A stretch of 64,000 nucleotides of DNA from Pseudomonas sp. DY-1 (GCF_003626975.1 NZ_CP032616.1:1860001-1924000), one strand, 5' to 3'; positions 41,713-51,742 are shown, counted from the stretch's first letter. Program-made: numbers and translations. Notes: generated by a model not told the origin, from the letters alone.

Positions 41713-41730
41713 TCAGCAGCGGCCCCAACA

Positions 41731-41760
41731 CTGACATCCGCTAGTCGGGATAGTTACAAT
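41731..41760 (+). promoter_or_regulatory. Predicted sigma-70 promoter of mfd
   Basis: CTGACA, 18 bases, TACAAT: 5/6 and 5/6 matches. It ends 34 bases before the mfd GTG and is back to back with the gap promoter. Confidence 0.6.
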
Positions 41761-41794
41761 CCGCCGATCTTTTTCCGACCGGAGCCTCTTGCCC

Positions 41795-44700
41795 GTGTCC
41801 GTATTGCGCCTCCCGCCCCTCCCCTCCGCCGCTGGCAAGCAGCACTGGGGCAATCTGCCCGGTGCCGCACTGAGCCTGGCCATCGCCGAAGCCGCCAGCG
41901 CCGGTAAGCGATTCACCCTGCTGCTGACCGCTGACAGCCAAACGGCCGAGCGACTTGAGCAGGAACTGGGTTTTTTCGCCCCGGACCTCGATGTCCTGCA
42001 TTTCCCCGATTGGGAAACGCTGCCCTACGACCTTTTCTCGCCGCACCAGGACATCATTTCCCAGCGTGTCGATACGCTTTATCGGCTGCCCGGGGTCAAG
42101 CGCGGCGTACTGGTGGTCCCCATCACCACGGCCCTGCACCGTCTGGCGCCAACTCGTTTCCTGCTCGGCTCCAGCCTGGTACTGGATGTCGGCCAGAAAC
42201 TGGATGTGGAACAGATGCGTCTGCGCCTGGAAGCGGCCGGCTATCGCTGCGTGGACACAGTCTACGAGCATGGCGAGTTCGCCGTGCGTGGCGCGCTGAT
42301 CGACCTGTTCCCCATGGGCAGCGACCTGCCCTACCGGATCGACCTGTTCGATGACGAGATCGAAACCCTGCGCACTTTCGATCCGGAAACCCAGCGTTCG
42401 GTGGACAAGGTGGAGTCCATCCGCCTACTGCCGGCGCGCGAGTTCCCGCTGGACAAGAAGGCGGTCACTGACTTCCGCGGCCGCTTCCGCGAGCGTTTCG
42501 ACGTCGACTTCCGCCGTTGCCCGATCTATCAGGATCTGGCCAGCGGTATTACCCCCGCGGGGATCGAGTACTACCTGCCGCTGTTTTTCGAAGAGACCGC
42601 AACCCTCTTCGATTACCTGCCAGCGGACACTCAGGTGTTCTCCCTGCCAGGTATCGAGCAGGCGGCCGAGCAGTTCTGGAGCGACGTACGCAACCGCTAC
42701 GAAGAACGCCGTGTCGACCCGGAACGCCCTCTGGTACCGCCCGCCGAAGTGTTTCTGCCGGTGGAAGACTGCTTCGCCCGCCTGAAGGGTTCGCCCCGCC
42801 TGATCCTGAGCCAGGAGGACGTCGAGCCCGGCGTCGGCCGCGAGCGCTTCTCCGCTCGCGCCTTGCCCGACCTGGCGATCCAGGCCAAGGCCACCGAACC
42901 CCTGGCAGCCTTGCGCCGCTTCATCGACGAATTCCCCGGCAGAGTGCTGTTCAGTGCTGAATCTGCTGGTCGCCGCGAAGTACTGCTGGAGATGCTCGCA
43001 CGCCTGAAACTGCGCCCGCTGGAAGTCGAGGGGTGGCCGGAATTCGTCGCCAGCTCCGAGCGCTTGGCCATCACCATCGCACCACTGGATGAAGGTCTGC
43101 TGCTGGACGACCCGGGCCTTGCACTGATCGCCGAGAGCCCGCTGTTTGGCCAGCGCGTGATGCAGCGCCGCCGTCGCGAACGTCGCGGCGATGCCGGCGA
43201 CAACGTGATCAAGAACCTGGCCGAGCTGCGCGAAGGCGCTCCCGTCGTGCATATCGATCACGGCGTGGGCCGCTACCTGGGGCTGATCACCCTCGAGATC
43301 GACGGCCAGGTTGCCGAGTTCCTCGCCCTGCAATACGCCGAGGAAGCCAAGCTCTACGTCCCGGTCGCCAGCCTGCACCTGATCGCCCGCTACACCGGCA
43401 GCGACGATGCCCTTGCGCCCCTGCACAGACTAGGCTCCGAAGCCTGGCAGAAGGCCAAGCGCAAGGCCGCCGAGCAGGTGCGCGACGTTGCCGCCGAACT
43501 GCTGGACATCTACGCACGTCGCGCCGCCCGCGAAGGCTATGCGTTCAAGGACCCGACGGTGGACTACGCCACCTTCTCCGCCGGCTTCCCCTTCGAAGAA
43601 ACCCCGGACCAGCAGTCCGCCATCGAGGCCGTGCTGGCCGACATGCTGGCTCCCAAGCCCATGGACCGCCTGGTTTGCGGCGACGTCGGCTTCGGCAAGA
43701 CCGAAGTGGCCATGCGCGCGGCCTTCGTCGCCGTCCACAGCGGCAAGCAGGTTGCGGTGCTGGTGCCCACTACCCTTCTCGCCCAGCAGCACTACAACAG
43801 CTTCCGCGACCGCTTCGCCGACTGGCCGGTGACCGTGGAAGTGATGAGCCGCTTCAAGTCCGCCAAGGAAGTGGACGGCGCGGCGCAGCAGCTGGCCGAA
43901 GGCAAGATCGACATCATCATCGGCACCCACAAGCTGCTGCAGGACGATGTGCGCTTCAAGAACCTGGGCCTGGCGATCATCGACGAGGAACACCGCTTCG
44001 GCGTGCGCCAGAAGGAACAGCTGAAGTCCCTGCGTAGCGAAGTCGACATTCTCACCCTCACCGCCACGCCCATCCCGCGTACCCTGAACATGGCTGTCGC
44101 GGGCATGCGCGACCTGTCGATCATCGCCACGCCGCCGGCACGCCGCTTGTCGGTACGCACCTTCGTCATGGAGCGACAGAACACCGCCATCAAGGAAGCC
44201 CTGCTTCGCGAGCTGCTACGCGGTGGTCAGGTCTACTATCTGCACAACGAGGTGGCGACCATCGAAAAATGCGCCGCCGAGCTGGCTGAACTGGTACCGG
44301 AGGCTCGCATTGCAGTCGGTCACGGCCAGATGCGCGAGCGCGAGCTCGAGCAGGTGATGAGCGACTTCTACCACAAGCGTTTCAACGTACTGGTGGCCTC
44401 CACCATCATCGAAACCGGTATCGACGTACCCAGTGCCAATACCATCGTCATCGAGCGCGCCGACAAGTTCGGCCTGGCCCAGCTGCACCAGCTGCGCGGG
44501 CGGGTCGGCCGTAGCCACCACCAGGCATACGCCTACCTGCTGACGCCGCCGCGCAAGCAGATGACGCCGGACGCCGAGAAGCGCCTGGAGGCCATCTCGA
44601 ACGCCCAGGACCTGGGTGCCGGTTTCGTCCTCGCGACTCACGACCTGGAAATCCGTGGCGCCGGCGAACTCCTTGGCGACGGCCAGAGCGGACAGATCCA

Positions 44701-45235
44701 GGCGGTCGGTTTCACCCTCTACATGGAAATGCTCGAACGTGCGGTGAAGGCGATCCGCAAGGGTGAGCAGCCGAACCTGGAGCAACCTCTGGGCGGCGGA
44801 CCGGAAATCAACCTGCGCGTGCCGGCGCTTATCCCCGAGGATTACCTGCCGGACGTGCATGCTCGTCTGATTCTCTACAAGCGCATCGCCTCGGCGGCCG
44901 ACGAAGATGGCCTGAAGGAGTTGCAGGTGGAGATGATCGACCGCTTCGGCCTGCTGCCTGAACCGACCAAGCACCTGGTGCGCCTGACCCTACTCAAGCT
45001 GCAGGCGGAAAAGCTCGGCATCAAGAAAGTCGATGCAGGCCCGCAAGGTGGCCGCATCGAGTTCGACGCCACCACCAGCGTCGACCCGCTGGTGCTGATC
45101 AAGCTGATCCAGGGCCACCCCAAGCGCTACAAGTTCGAAGGCGCCACCCTGTTCAAGTTCCAGGTGCCAATGGAGCGCCCGGAAGAACGCTTCAACACCC
45201 TTGAAGCCCTGTTCGAACGCCTGACCCCGCAGTAG
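41795..45235 (+). CDS. mfd: Transcription-repair coupling factor
   Basis: This ATPase removes stalled RNA polymerase and recruits UvrAB. It is about 1146 residues. The UvrB-like N-terminal module includes HFPDWETLPYDLFSPHQDII. The RNA-polymerase-binding domain carries VVHIDHGVGRYLGL. The RecG-like translocase has Walker A GDVGFGKTEVAMRA near residue 628 and DEEHRFGVRQKEQL near 729. QLRGRVGRSHHQAYAYLL is motif VI. The C-terminal TRCF domain closes the protein. GTG 41795 (MSVLRLPPLP) is preferred to TTG 41789 on spacing and family N-terminus. Confidence 0.98.
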   Translation: MSVLRLPPLPSAAGKQHWGNLPGAALSLAIAEAASAGKRFTLLLTADSQTAERLEQELGFFAPDLDVLHFPDWETLPYDLFSPHQDIISQRVDTLYRLPGVKRGVLVVPITTALHRLAPTRFLLGSSLVLDVGQKLDVEQMRLRLEAAGYRCVDTVYEHGEFAVRGALIDLFPMGSDLPYRIDLFDDEIETLRTFDPETQRSVDKVESIRLLPAREFPLDKKAVTDFRGRFRERFDVDFRRCPIYQDLASGITPAGIEYYLPLFFEETATLFDYLPADTQVFSLPGIEQAAEQFWSDVRNRYEERRVDPERPLVPPAEVFLPVEDCFARLKGSPRLILSQEDVEPGVGRERFSARALPDLAIQAKATEPLAALRRFIDEFPGRVLFSAESAGRREVLLEMLARLKLRPLEVEGWPEFVASSERLAITIAPLDEGLLLDDPGLALIAESPLFGQRVMQRRRRERRGDAGDNVIKNLAELREGAPVVHIDHGVGRYLGLITLEIDGQVAEFLALQYAEEAKLYVPVASLHLIARYTGSDDALAPLHRLGSEAWQKAKRKAAEQVRDVAAELLDIYARRAAREGYAFKDPTVDYATFSAGFPFEETPDQQSAIEAVLADMLAPKPMDRLVCGDVGFGKTEVAMRAAFVAVHSGKQVAVLVPTTLLAQQHYNSFRDRFADWPVTVEVMSRFKSAKEVDGAAQQLAEGKIDIIIGTHKLLQDDVRFKNLGLAIIDEEHRFGVRQKEQLKSLRSEVDILTLTATPIPRTLNMAVAGMRDLSIIATPPARRLSVRTFVMERQNTAIKEALLRELLRGGQVYYLHNEVATIEKCAAELAELVPEARIAVGHGQMRERELEQVMSDFYHKRFNVLVASTIIETGIDVPSANTIVIERADKFGLAQLHQLRGRVGRSHHQAYAYLLTPPRKQMTPDAEKRLEAISNAQDLGAGFVLATHDLEIRGAGELLGDGQSGQIQAVGFTLYMEMLERAVKAIRKGEQPNLEQPLGGGPEINLRVPALIPEDYLPDVHARLILYKRIASAADEDGLKELQVEMIDRFGLLPEPTKHLVRLTLLKLQAEKLGIKKVDAGPQGGRIEFDATTSVDPLVLIKLIQGHPKRYKFEGATLFKFQVPMERPEERFNTLEALFERLTPQ

Positions 45236-45270
45236 TCTGCGGAATGATTGCCCCCTATAAGGAACAACCC

Positions 45271-45792
45271 ATGCGTGCCATCCGTAACTTCGCCCTGCTG
45301 CTCGCCCTTCTGGCCCCGGCAGCCTTCGCTGACGGCCTCTATTCGGTGGAGATGATCATCTTCCGCCAGGCCGGCGACCCCATCCCCGCCAGCCAGTCGG
45401 CTCCGGACGATTGGGCGACAGGCAGCCAGTCCATCGCCGGCAGCGAGCGCGGCACCGCACTGGATGGTGAAGCAGCCAAGCTGAACCCCAACGCTGGCTA
45501 CGAGGTCCTGCTGCACAAGGCATGGTCACAGAACCTGTCGGCCATGGAGAACAAGGTCTCGGTCACTTCCGGCGAGCAACAGCTGGGGCATTTCCCAGTC
45601 GAAGGCACGCTGGCCCTAACCCTCGATCGCAGCGTCGATGCTCAGGCCGACTTCTGGATCAACCAGTTCGACAGTAGCGGCCTCATCAGCAGCAGCGAGC
45701 GCCTGCGCCAGGGCACCCGCCTGAAGAATGGTGAGCTCACCTACCTCGACCACGGCAACCTGGGCATCCTGATCCGCATCAGCCCCCTCTAA
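45271..45792 (+). CDS. csiV: CsiV-family periplasmic protein
   Basis: This is a 173-residue protein with a signal peptide (MRAIRNFALLLALLAPAAFA) and the CsiV/peptidoglycan-binding family pattern. Supporting segments are YSVEMIIFRQAGDP, LNPNAGYEVLLHKAWSQNL, GTLALTLDRSVDAQADFWIN and a C-terminal YLDHGNLGILIRISPL. In this family the gene regularly follows mfd. The detailed function in Pseudomonas is not known. AAGGAA precedes the ATG. Confidence 0.85.
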   Translation: MRAIRNFALLLALLAPAAFADGLYSVEMIIFRQAGDPIPASQSAPDDWATGSQSIAGSERGTALDGEAAKLNPNAGYEVLLHKAWSQNLSAMENKVSVTSGEQQLGHFPVEGTLALTLDRSVDAQADFWINQFDSSGLISSSERLRQGTRLKNGELTYLDHGNLGILIRISPL

Positions 45793-45798
45793 GGCGCC

Positions 45799-48429
45799 AT
45801 GAGTGCCCTGCTCGACCAACTGAGGCAACTGGACTGGCGCCTGGATTTCGATCCAGGCGCTCTTTCCCGTGGCCTCAGATACGCAACGGAAAACCGCATC
45901 CGTCTGCTCAGCCTCAGCGACAAGGCCATCGAAACCAGCTGCGAAGGGTCCGAAGGTCACTTCTATACCCAACTGATCCGCCTAGCCCCCCAGGGACTGG
46001 GCATCGTCGGCCGTTGCAGCTGTCCAGTGGGCTTCAACTGCAAGCACTGCGTTGCCGCCATAAGCCATCTGCTCACCCAGCCCGCGTCCGGCTGGCAAGC
46101 CAATACTCCGCCCAGCGAACGCCTGATCGATGACCTCCAACCCGTTCCGCACCTGATCCTCGGGAGCCATGCGCAGAGCCAGTACGACCTGCGCAGCGGG
46201 CGCATGGTCGGCAGCCAGCAGCACCGCGCCGGACTGGTGTTCGATTACGGCGGCGCCCACACCCATGGCAAGACGGCGAAACCGGAGCGCTTGCATCACC
46301 GCACCAATGGCGAACGCCTTTCCATCTCACGCCACCCGAAAGCCGAGCAGGCCTTGCGGGATGTTCTACGCCAGCACGGTTTCAAGGAAGCCCTGCGGCA
46401 GAGCCTGGCGCTGCCCGCCAACAGCGCCGAGATGTTCGAGCTACCCAGCGATGAGCAATGGCTGCATTTCATGCGCGAGCAATTGCCGGCTCTTCGCGAG
46501 CAGGGCTGGCTTATCGATATTCGTCCCGGCTTCCAGTTCGACCTGTCCCAGGTCGAGGGCTGGTACGCCGAAGTGGAAGAAGCGCCCAGCCGTGAATGGT
46601 TCGACCTGGAACTGGGCATCGTCGTCGAAGGCCGCAGAATCAGCCTGCTTCCGGTACTGCTGCGCCTGATTCAGCGCAATCCCGAGCTGCTCGACCCGCA
46701 GAACCTCCAGCGCCGCAAGGACGACGAACAACTACGCCTGCAACTGGATGCCACCCGCGCGGCGGATGGGCGCCCCTTGCAGGTTATGCTGCCTTTCTCT
46801 CGACTAAAGCCCGTTCTGACAACGCTGGGCGAGCTCTACCAACGCGACCAGGACCCGTCCCAGACCCTGCGCCTGGCACGCCCCGACGCTGCGCGCCTGA
46901 GCCAGCTCGAAGAGCTGGACCTGCACTGGCAGGGCGGTGAAGAACTTCGAGATCTGGCGCGCAAACTACGCGACAGCAGCAAGGCCGCCTGCAGCCCGTC
47001 AAAGGGCCTGAATGCCGAACTGCGCCACTACCAACTCGAAGGTCTGGCCTGGCTGCAAACCCTGCGAGAAGTCGGAGCCGGCGGCATCCTCGGTGACGAC
47101 ATGGGTCTGGGCAAGACTCTGCAGACCCTCGCCCATCTTCTGTTGGAAAAGGAAGCCGGCCGCCTCGACCGCCCGGCCCTGGTGGTAATGCCCACCAGCC
47201 TGATCCCCAACTGGCTGGACGAGGCTGCACGCTTTGCGCCGGACCTGCGCGTCCTCGCCTTGCATGGCCCCAGTCGAAAGAAAGCCTTCGCGCGGATGGC
47301 CGAGCATGACTTGTTGCTGACCACTTACGCCCTTCTCCCGCGGGATCTGGAACAGTTCGCTGAACTGCAGTTGCACGCCCTGATCCTCGACGAAGCGCAG
47401 TACATCAAGAACCACGCCAGCAAAGCAGCCCAAGCGGCACGCCAACTGCAAGCCCACCAGCGCCTGTGCCTTACCGGCACGCCACTGGAAAATCACCTGG
47501 GCGAACTCTGGTCGCTGTTCCACTTCCTGATGCCCGGCTGGCTGGGCGACAGCCAGGGCTTCCTACGCAACTACCGGACGCCCATCGAGAAACACGGCGA
47601 CGCCACCCGTCTGGCACACCTCAATGCCCGCCTCAAGCCTTTCCTGTTGCGCCGCAGCAAGGAAGCCGTGGCCACCGAACTGCCGGCCAAGAGCGAGATC
47701 ACCCAGTGGGTCGAACTCAGCGACCGCCAACGCGACCTCTATGAAACAGTGCGCCTGGCCATGGATCACAAGGTCCGCGACGAGATCGACCGCAAGGGCC
47801 TGGCCCGCAGCCAGATCGTTATCCTCGAGGCCCTGCTGAAGCTGCGCCAGGTGTGCTGCGACGCGCGACTGATTGAGGAAAGTGGCACTCGCTCGCGAGG
47901 CAGCAGCTCGGGCAAGCTGGATAGCCTGATGGAAATGCTCGAAGAACTGATCGCCGAAGGCCGCAAGGTGCTGCTGTTCTCGCAGTTCACCAGCATGCTG
48001 TCGCTGATCGAGGATGAGTTGCGCAAACGCGCGATCGAGTATGTGCAGATCACCGGCGACACCCGTGATCGCCGGACGCCCGTACAACGCTTCCAGAACG
48101 GTGAAGTGCCGCTGTTCCTGATCAGTCTGAAAGCTGGCGGAACTGGCCTTAACCTCACTGCCGCCGACACGGTTATCCACTACGATCCGTGGTGGAACCC
48201 GGCGGTGGAGCGCCAGGCGACAGACCGCGCCTATCGCATTGGCCAGGACAAGCCGGTGTTTGTCTATCGGATGATTTCGCGCGGGACCGTGGAGGAGAAG
48301 ATCCAGCAACTGCAAGCGCAGAAGGCAGCGCTCGCAAGAGGGATTCTCGACGGCCGCGAGAAGGAAGGCTGGCGATTGGCGGAAGAGGACATCGACGCCC
48401 TCTTCGCCCCCCTGCCCCGAATTGTCTGA
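45799..48429 (+). CDS. SNF2-family DEAD/DEAH ATPase with N-terminal SWIM zinc finger
   Basis: This is an 876-residue Swi2/Snf2 translocase. The SWIM zinc finger RCSCPVGFNCKHCVAAI is near residue 72. The helicase core has Walker A GDDMGLGKTLQTL (about 432), LILDEAQYIKN (about 530), LCLTGTPLENHLGELWSLFH, LLFSQFTSMLSLIED (about 724) and AGGTGLNLTAADTVIHYDPW, then ERQATDRAYRIGQDKPV. Such proteins remodel DNA-protein or RNA polymerase-nucleic acid complexes (RapA relatives), but the partner here is unknown. It starts 6 bases after the CsiV-like gene. Confidence 0.93.
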   Translation: MSALLDQLRQLDWRLDFDPGALSRGLRYATENRIRLLSLSDKAIETSCEGSEGHFYTQLIRLAPQGLGIVGRCSCPVGFNCKHCVAAISHLLTQPASGWQANTPPSERLIDDLQPVPHLILGSHAQSQYDLRSGRMVGSQQHRAGLVFDYGGAHTHGKTAKPERLHHRTNGERLSISRHPKAEQALRDVLRQHGFKEALRQSLALPANSAEMFELPSDEQWLHFMREQLPALREQGWLIDIRPGFQFDLSQVEGWYAEVEEAPSREWFDLELGIVVEGRRISLLPVLLRLIQRNPELLDPQNLQRRKDDEQLRLQLDATRAADGRPLQVMLPFSRLKPVLTTLGELYQRDQDPSQTLRLARPDAARLSQLEELDLHWQGGEELRDLARKLRDSSKAACSPSKGLNAELRHYQLEGLAWLQTLREVGAGGILGDDMGLGKTLQTLAHLLLEKEAGRLDRPALVVMPTSLIPNWLDEAARFAPDLRVLALHGPSRKKAFARMAEHDLLLTTYALLPRDLEQFAELQLHALILDEAQYIKNHASKAAQAARQLQAHQRLCLTGTPLENHLGELWSLFHFLMPGWLGDSQGFLRNYRTPIEKHGDATRLAHLNARLKPFLLRRSKEAVATELPAKSEITQWVELSDRQRDLYETVRLAMDHKVRDEIDRKGLARSQIVILEALLKLRQVCCDARLIEESGTRSRGSSSGKLDSLMEMLEELIAEGRKVLLFSQFTSMLSLIEDELRKRAIEYVQITGDTRDRRTPVQRFQNGEVPLFLISLKAGGTGLNLTAADTVIHYDPWWNPAVERQATDRAYRIGQDKPVFVYRMISRGTVEEKIQQLQAQKAALARGILDGREKEGWRLAEEDIDALFAPLPRIV

Positions 48430-48438
48430 ACCGGAGCA

Positions 48439-48473
48439 CCGCAGCAGGCATCACACCGAGATGCCTGCTGCGG
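48439..48473. other. 13-bp hairpin between convergent helicase and mtnP-like genes
   Basis: CCGCAGCAGGCAT, a 9-base loop and ATGCCTGCTGCGG make a perfect stem 10 bases after the helicase stop and 12 before the end of the convergent gene. Neither side has a T-run. It probably helps terminate or protect both transcripts. Confidence 0.55.
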
Positions 48474-48484
48474 GACAGGACACG

Positions 48485-49231
<747 letters not shown>

Positions 49232-50230
49232 TCAATCGATCAACTGGGCTTCACGCAATGCTGCAGTCGCCTGCAGCCAGCGGGGGTCCTGGCGGTATTC
49301 GGTACCGGGGAAAGCGCGGCGGCGCATGCGCGCGAGGCTGGCCGGCGGCGTCGCTCCCAAGCGCTGCAGGCGCTCCAGGGCCAACTCGGCGGCTGCGCGA
49401 TCGTTGCACACCAACCCCATGTCGCAACCCGCGGTCAGGGCTGCCTCGATGCGCTCGGCGGCGTCGCCCACCACATGGGCACCGGCCATGGACAGGTCAT
49501 CGCTGAAGATGACGCCGGAGAACTTCAGTTCCCCACGCAGGATTTCCTGCAGCCAACGCCGGGAGAAACCAGCCGGCTGGTTATCCACCTTCGGGTAGAT
49601 GACGTGGGCGGGCATCATGCCGTCCAGCTCGGACGCAAGGCGGGCGAAGGGGATCAGGTCGCTCGCTCGAATCTGCTCAAGGCTGCGCTCGTCCGTGGGA
49701 ATCGCCACATGAGAATCGGCCTCCGCCCAGCCGTGTCCAGGGAAGTGCTTGCCGGTAGCAGCCATGCCGGCCTCACGCAGCCCACGGATGAACGAACCAG
49801 CCAGATGCGCAGCGCGTTCGGGGTCGCCTTCGAACGCACGACTCCCCACCACAGCGCTGCGCTGGTGGTCGAGATCCAGCACCGGGGCAAAGCTGATGTC
49901 CAAGCCTACCGCCAGTACTTCGGTCGCCATCAACCAGCCGCACTGTTCAGCCAGTTGCTCCGCGTTGTCGTTGTCGGCCAGGGCCCGCATCGCGGGAAGG
50001 CGCAGGAAACCCTGTCGCAGGCGCTGTACGCGGCCGCCTTCCTGATCGACGGCAAGAATCAGGTCCGGACGAACGGCACGGATGGACGCACAAAGCTCGC
50101 GTACCTGACGCGGGCTTTCGATATTGCGGGCGAAGATGATCAGACCGGCAACTTCTGGCTGTCGGAGGATCTGCCGATCCTCAGCGGTCAACCAGGTGCC
50201 GCCGATATCCAGCATCAGGGAACCTTGCAT
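49232..50230 (-). CDS. nagZ: Beta-N-acetylhexosaminidase (peptidoglycan recycling)
   Basis: This cytoplasmic family GH3 enzyme cleaves GlcNAc from anhydro-muropeptides, giving the signals that drive AmpR/AmpC induction. It is 332 residues and shows VDQEGGRVQRLRQGF, TGKHFPGHGWAEADSHVAIP (catalytic loop His and general site), MPAHVIYPKVDNQPAGFSRR and IFSDDLSMAGAHVVGDAAER with the nucleophile Asp. AAGGA precedes the ATG. It lies 9 bases after the L,D-transpeptidase gene and 9 before the phosphorylase gene. Confidence 0.97.
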   Translation of the reverse strand: MQGSLMLDIGGTWLTAEDRQILRQPEVAGLIIFARNIESPRQVRELCASIRAVRPDLILAVDQEGGRVQRLRQGFLRLPAMRALADNDNAEQLAEQCGWLMATEVLAVGLDISFAPVLDLDHQRSAVVGSRAFEGDPERAAHLAGSFIRGLREAGMAATGKHFPGHGWAEADSHVAIPTDERSLEQIRASDLIPFARLASELDGMMPAHVIYPKVDNQPAGFSRRWLQEILRGELKFSGVIFSDDLSMAGAHVVGDAAERIEAALTAGCDMGLVCNDRAAAELALERLQRLGATPPASLARMRRRAFPGTEYRQDPRWLQATAALREAQLID

Positions 50231-50239
50231 TAATAATCC

Positions 50240-50764
50240 TTAAGAGAGTTGCGCCGCCGCCCAGTCCGGGCAGGGCGCTTCGTCAATGCGTACCGCACAG
50301 TGGACGGGCACTCGATCGAAGAGTTCCAGCACATCCGTATTGCGCAGACGAATGCACCCATGGGAACGAGGCACGCCCATTGGCTCGGTATCTGGCGTGC
50401 CATGCAGGTAGATATAGCGGCGGAAGCTGTCGACACTACCAAGGCGGTTGCGACCTGGCTCTCGACCGCTGAGCCACATAATGCGACTCAGTATCCAATC
50501 CCTTCCCGGAAAACGCCCGTGCAGCTCGACATTCCAGACCTCACCAGTCCAGCGCCGACCACGCAGCACCGCCCCCAAGGGCAGACCGCCGCCAATCTTC
50601 GCGCGAACCTGGTGAAGTCCACGGGGCGTGCAATTGGAGCCATTGGTCTCACCCGCACCGTTGAGCGCGGTAGAGACAGACATGCGCAGCACCAACTGCC
50701 CGTCGGCAAAGCCGTAGAGCTGCTGGTCAGCGATGGAGATATGCAGGAGATCAAGGTATTGCAT
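50240..50764 (-). CDS. L,D-transpeptidase (YkuD domain)
   Basis: This is a 174-residue YkuD-family protein with the catalytic motif intact: YLHGTPDTEPMGVPRSHGCI followed by RLRN, with the Cys nucleophile in SHGCIRL. The N-terminus (MQYLDLLHISIADQQLYGFA) shows no signal peptide, so export is uncertain and the role may be cytoplasmic or by another route. The Shine-Dalgarno site before ATG 50764 is poor. It is grouped with nagZ, which suits a cell-wall role. Confidence 0.88.
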   Translation of the reverse strand: MQYLDLLHISIADQQLYGFADGQLVLRMSVSTALNGAGETNGSNCTPRGLHQVRAKIGGGLPLGAVLRGRRWTGEVWNVELHGRFPGRDWILSRIMWLSGREPGRNRLGSVDSFRRYIYLHGTPDTEPMGVPRSHGCIRLRNTDVLELFDRVPVHCAVRIDEAPCPDWAAAQLS

Positions 50765-50808
50765 GGGCCGCAAGCTTAGCCGATCAGCCCGCTCGCGCCC
50801 ATATGGTT

Positions 50809-51516
50809 TTAAGCCTTGGCGGGGGCTGCCGGGGCCTTGCTCCGTGGTTTCAGCATTGCGCTCGCCAGCACCTCGTCGGTAACGCCGGTCTCGGCACGCA
50901 TGCCGGCCGCCAGGAAGGGCACCATCAGTCGCATGACTTGTTCGATCGAGGTATTCACGCCAAAGTCGTTTTCCGCCATGGCACGCAACGCCTTGATCCC
51001 AGACATGCTGAATGCCGCGGCGCCAAGCATGAAGTGCACCCGCCAGAACAGCTCCAACGGGGGAACCCTTGGTGCAGACTCATTTACCAGCAGCATGTAA
51101 CGACGGAAGACCTTGCCGTAAACCTCTTCCAGATACTTGCGCAAGTGCCCCTGGCTCTGACTGAATGCGAGACCGAGCAAGCGCATGAAGATAGAAAGGT
51201 CATTTCCGCTACGAGGCTTTACCGCAAGGGCCTGCTCGACGAGCATTTCCAGCAACTCCTCGAGGCTGGCCTTGTTTTCGGCCTTGGCCTGGCGACGATC
51301 CAGCTCTCGCTCCAGGCTCTGACAGAAGGGGCCAAGGAAACGCGAGAAGACCGCCTGAATCAACGCCTTCTTCGAACCGAAGTGATAGTTCACCGCCGCC
51401 AGATTGACCCCAGCTTTGCTGGTGATCAGGCGCAACGAAGTCTCGGCGAAGCCCTTCTCCGCGAACAGCTGTTCCGCAGCATCCAGAATGCGTTCTACGG
51501 TTTCCGACTGGGCCAT
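50809..51516 (-). CDS. psrA: TetR-family transcriptional regulator PsrA
   Basis: This is a 235-residue regulator with an N-terminal TetR helix-turn-helix: [20 protein letters not shown], then [20 protein letters not shown]. The C-terminal ligand domain ends in an Ala/Pro/Lys tail. In P. aeruginosa and P. putida PsrA senses long-chain acyl groups, activates rpoS and represses beta-oxidation genes and itself. ATG 51516 has GGCGGAGGAGCC upstream. Two PsrA-type palindromes cover its promoter, and it is divergent from lexA. Confidence 0.95.
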   Translation of the reverse strand: MAQSETVERILDAAEQLFAEKGFAETSLRLITSKAGVNLAAVNYHFGSKKALIQAVFSRFLGPFCQSLERELDRRQAKAENKASLEELLEMLVEQALAVKPRSGNDLSIFMRLLGLAFSQSQGHLRKYLEEVYGKVFRRYMLLVNESAPRVPPLELFWRVHFMLGAAAFSMSGIKALRAMAENDFGVNTSIEQVMRLMVPFLAAGMRAETGVTDEVLASAMLKPRSKAPAAPAKA

Positions 51517-51531
51517 GGCTCCTCCGCCTGA

Positions 51532-51545
51532 CAAACACTTGTTTG
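51532..51545 (-). promoter_or_regulatory. PsrA operator 1 at psrA
   Basis: CAAAC, ACTT, GTTTG matches exactly the published PsrA consensus (G/C)AAAC-N(2-4)-GTTT(G/C). It lies just upstream of the psrA Shine-Dalgarno site, around the expected transcription start. Confidence 0.85.
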
Positions 51546-51558
51546 AAACATACGTTTC
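51545..51558 (-). promoter_or_regulatory. PsrA operator 2 at psrA
   Basis: GAAAC, ATAC, GTTTC is a second exact match to the consensus. It shares one base with operator 1 and covers the -10 element of the psrA promoter. Binding here would block transcription, fitting autorepression. Confidence 0.8.
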
Positions 51559-51576
51559 ATCCGGTCAGATTGTCAA
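51547..51576 (-). promoter_or_regulatory. Predicted sigma-70 promoter of psrA
   Basis: Minus-strand TTGACA (perfect), 18 bases, TATGTT (4/6). The -10 is embedded in PsrA operator 2. Confidence 0.7.
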
Positions 51577-51681
51577 GTCGACCTCACCACTATCTGACGC
51601 AACGGTCATTCTCCCGGGCAGTGCGCCAAAGGGGTGTCTCGATTATTCCTCCCTCTTCTTCCTTCGCCAAAAAAAGAAGCA

Positions 51682-51709
51682 TTGCCAAGCCCAAATCACT
51701 GTATATAAT
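51682..51709 (+). promoter_or_regulatory. Predicted sigma-70 promoter of lexA
   Basis: TTGCCA, 16 bases, TATAAT (5/6 and 6/6). The -10 is inside the first LexA box. The ATG follows 33 bases later. Confidence 0.8.
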
Positions 51710-51714
51710 CCCAG
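51699..51714 (+). promoter_or_regulatory. LexA box 1
   Basis: CTGTATATAATCCCAG fits CTG-N10-CAG and overlaps the lexA -10 element. Confidence 0.88.
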
Positions 51715-51717
51715 CAA

Positions 51718-51733
51718 CTGTATAAAAAAACAG
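51718..51733 (+). promoter_or_regulatory. LexA box 2
   Basis: CTGTATAAAAAAACAG fits CTG-N10-CAG closely (CTGTAT-N6-ACAG pattern). It lies 3 bases after box 1 and 9 before the lexA ATG. Confidence 0.9.
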
Positions 51734-51742
51734 AGCGCCTCC

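Noticed and set aside
51404..51742. A longer LexA of 316 residues
   Set aside because: The extension would include the psrA promoter and both LexA boxes, and family length and start fit ATG 51743.
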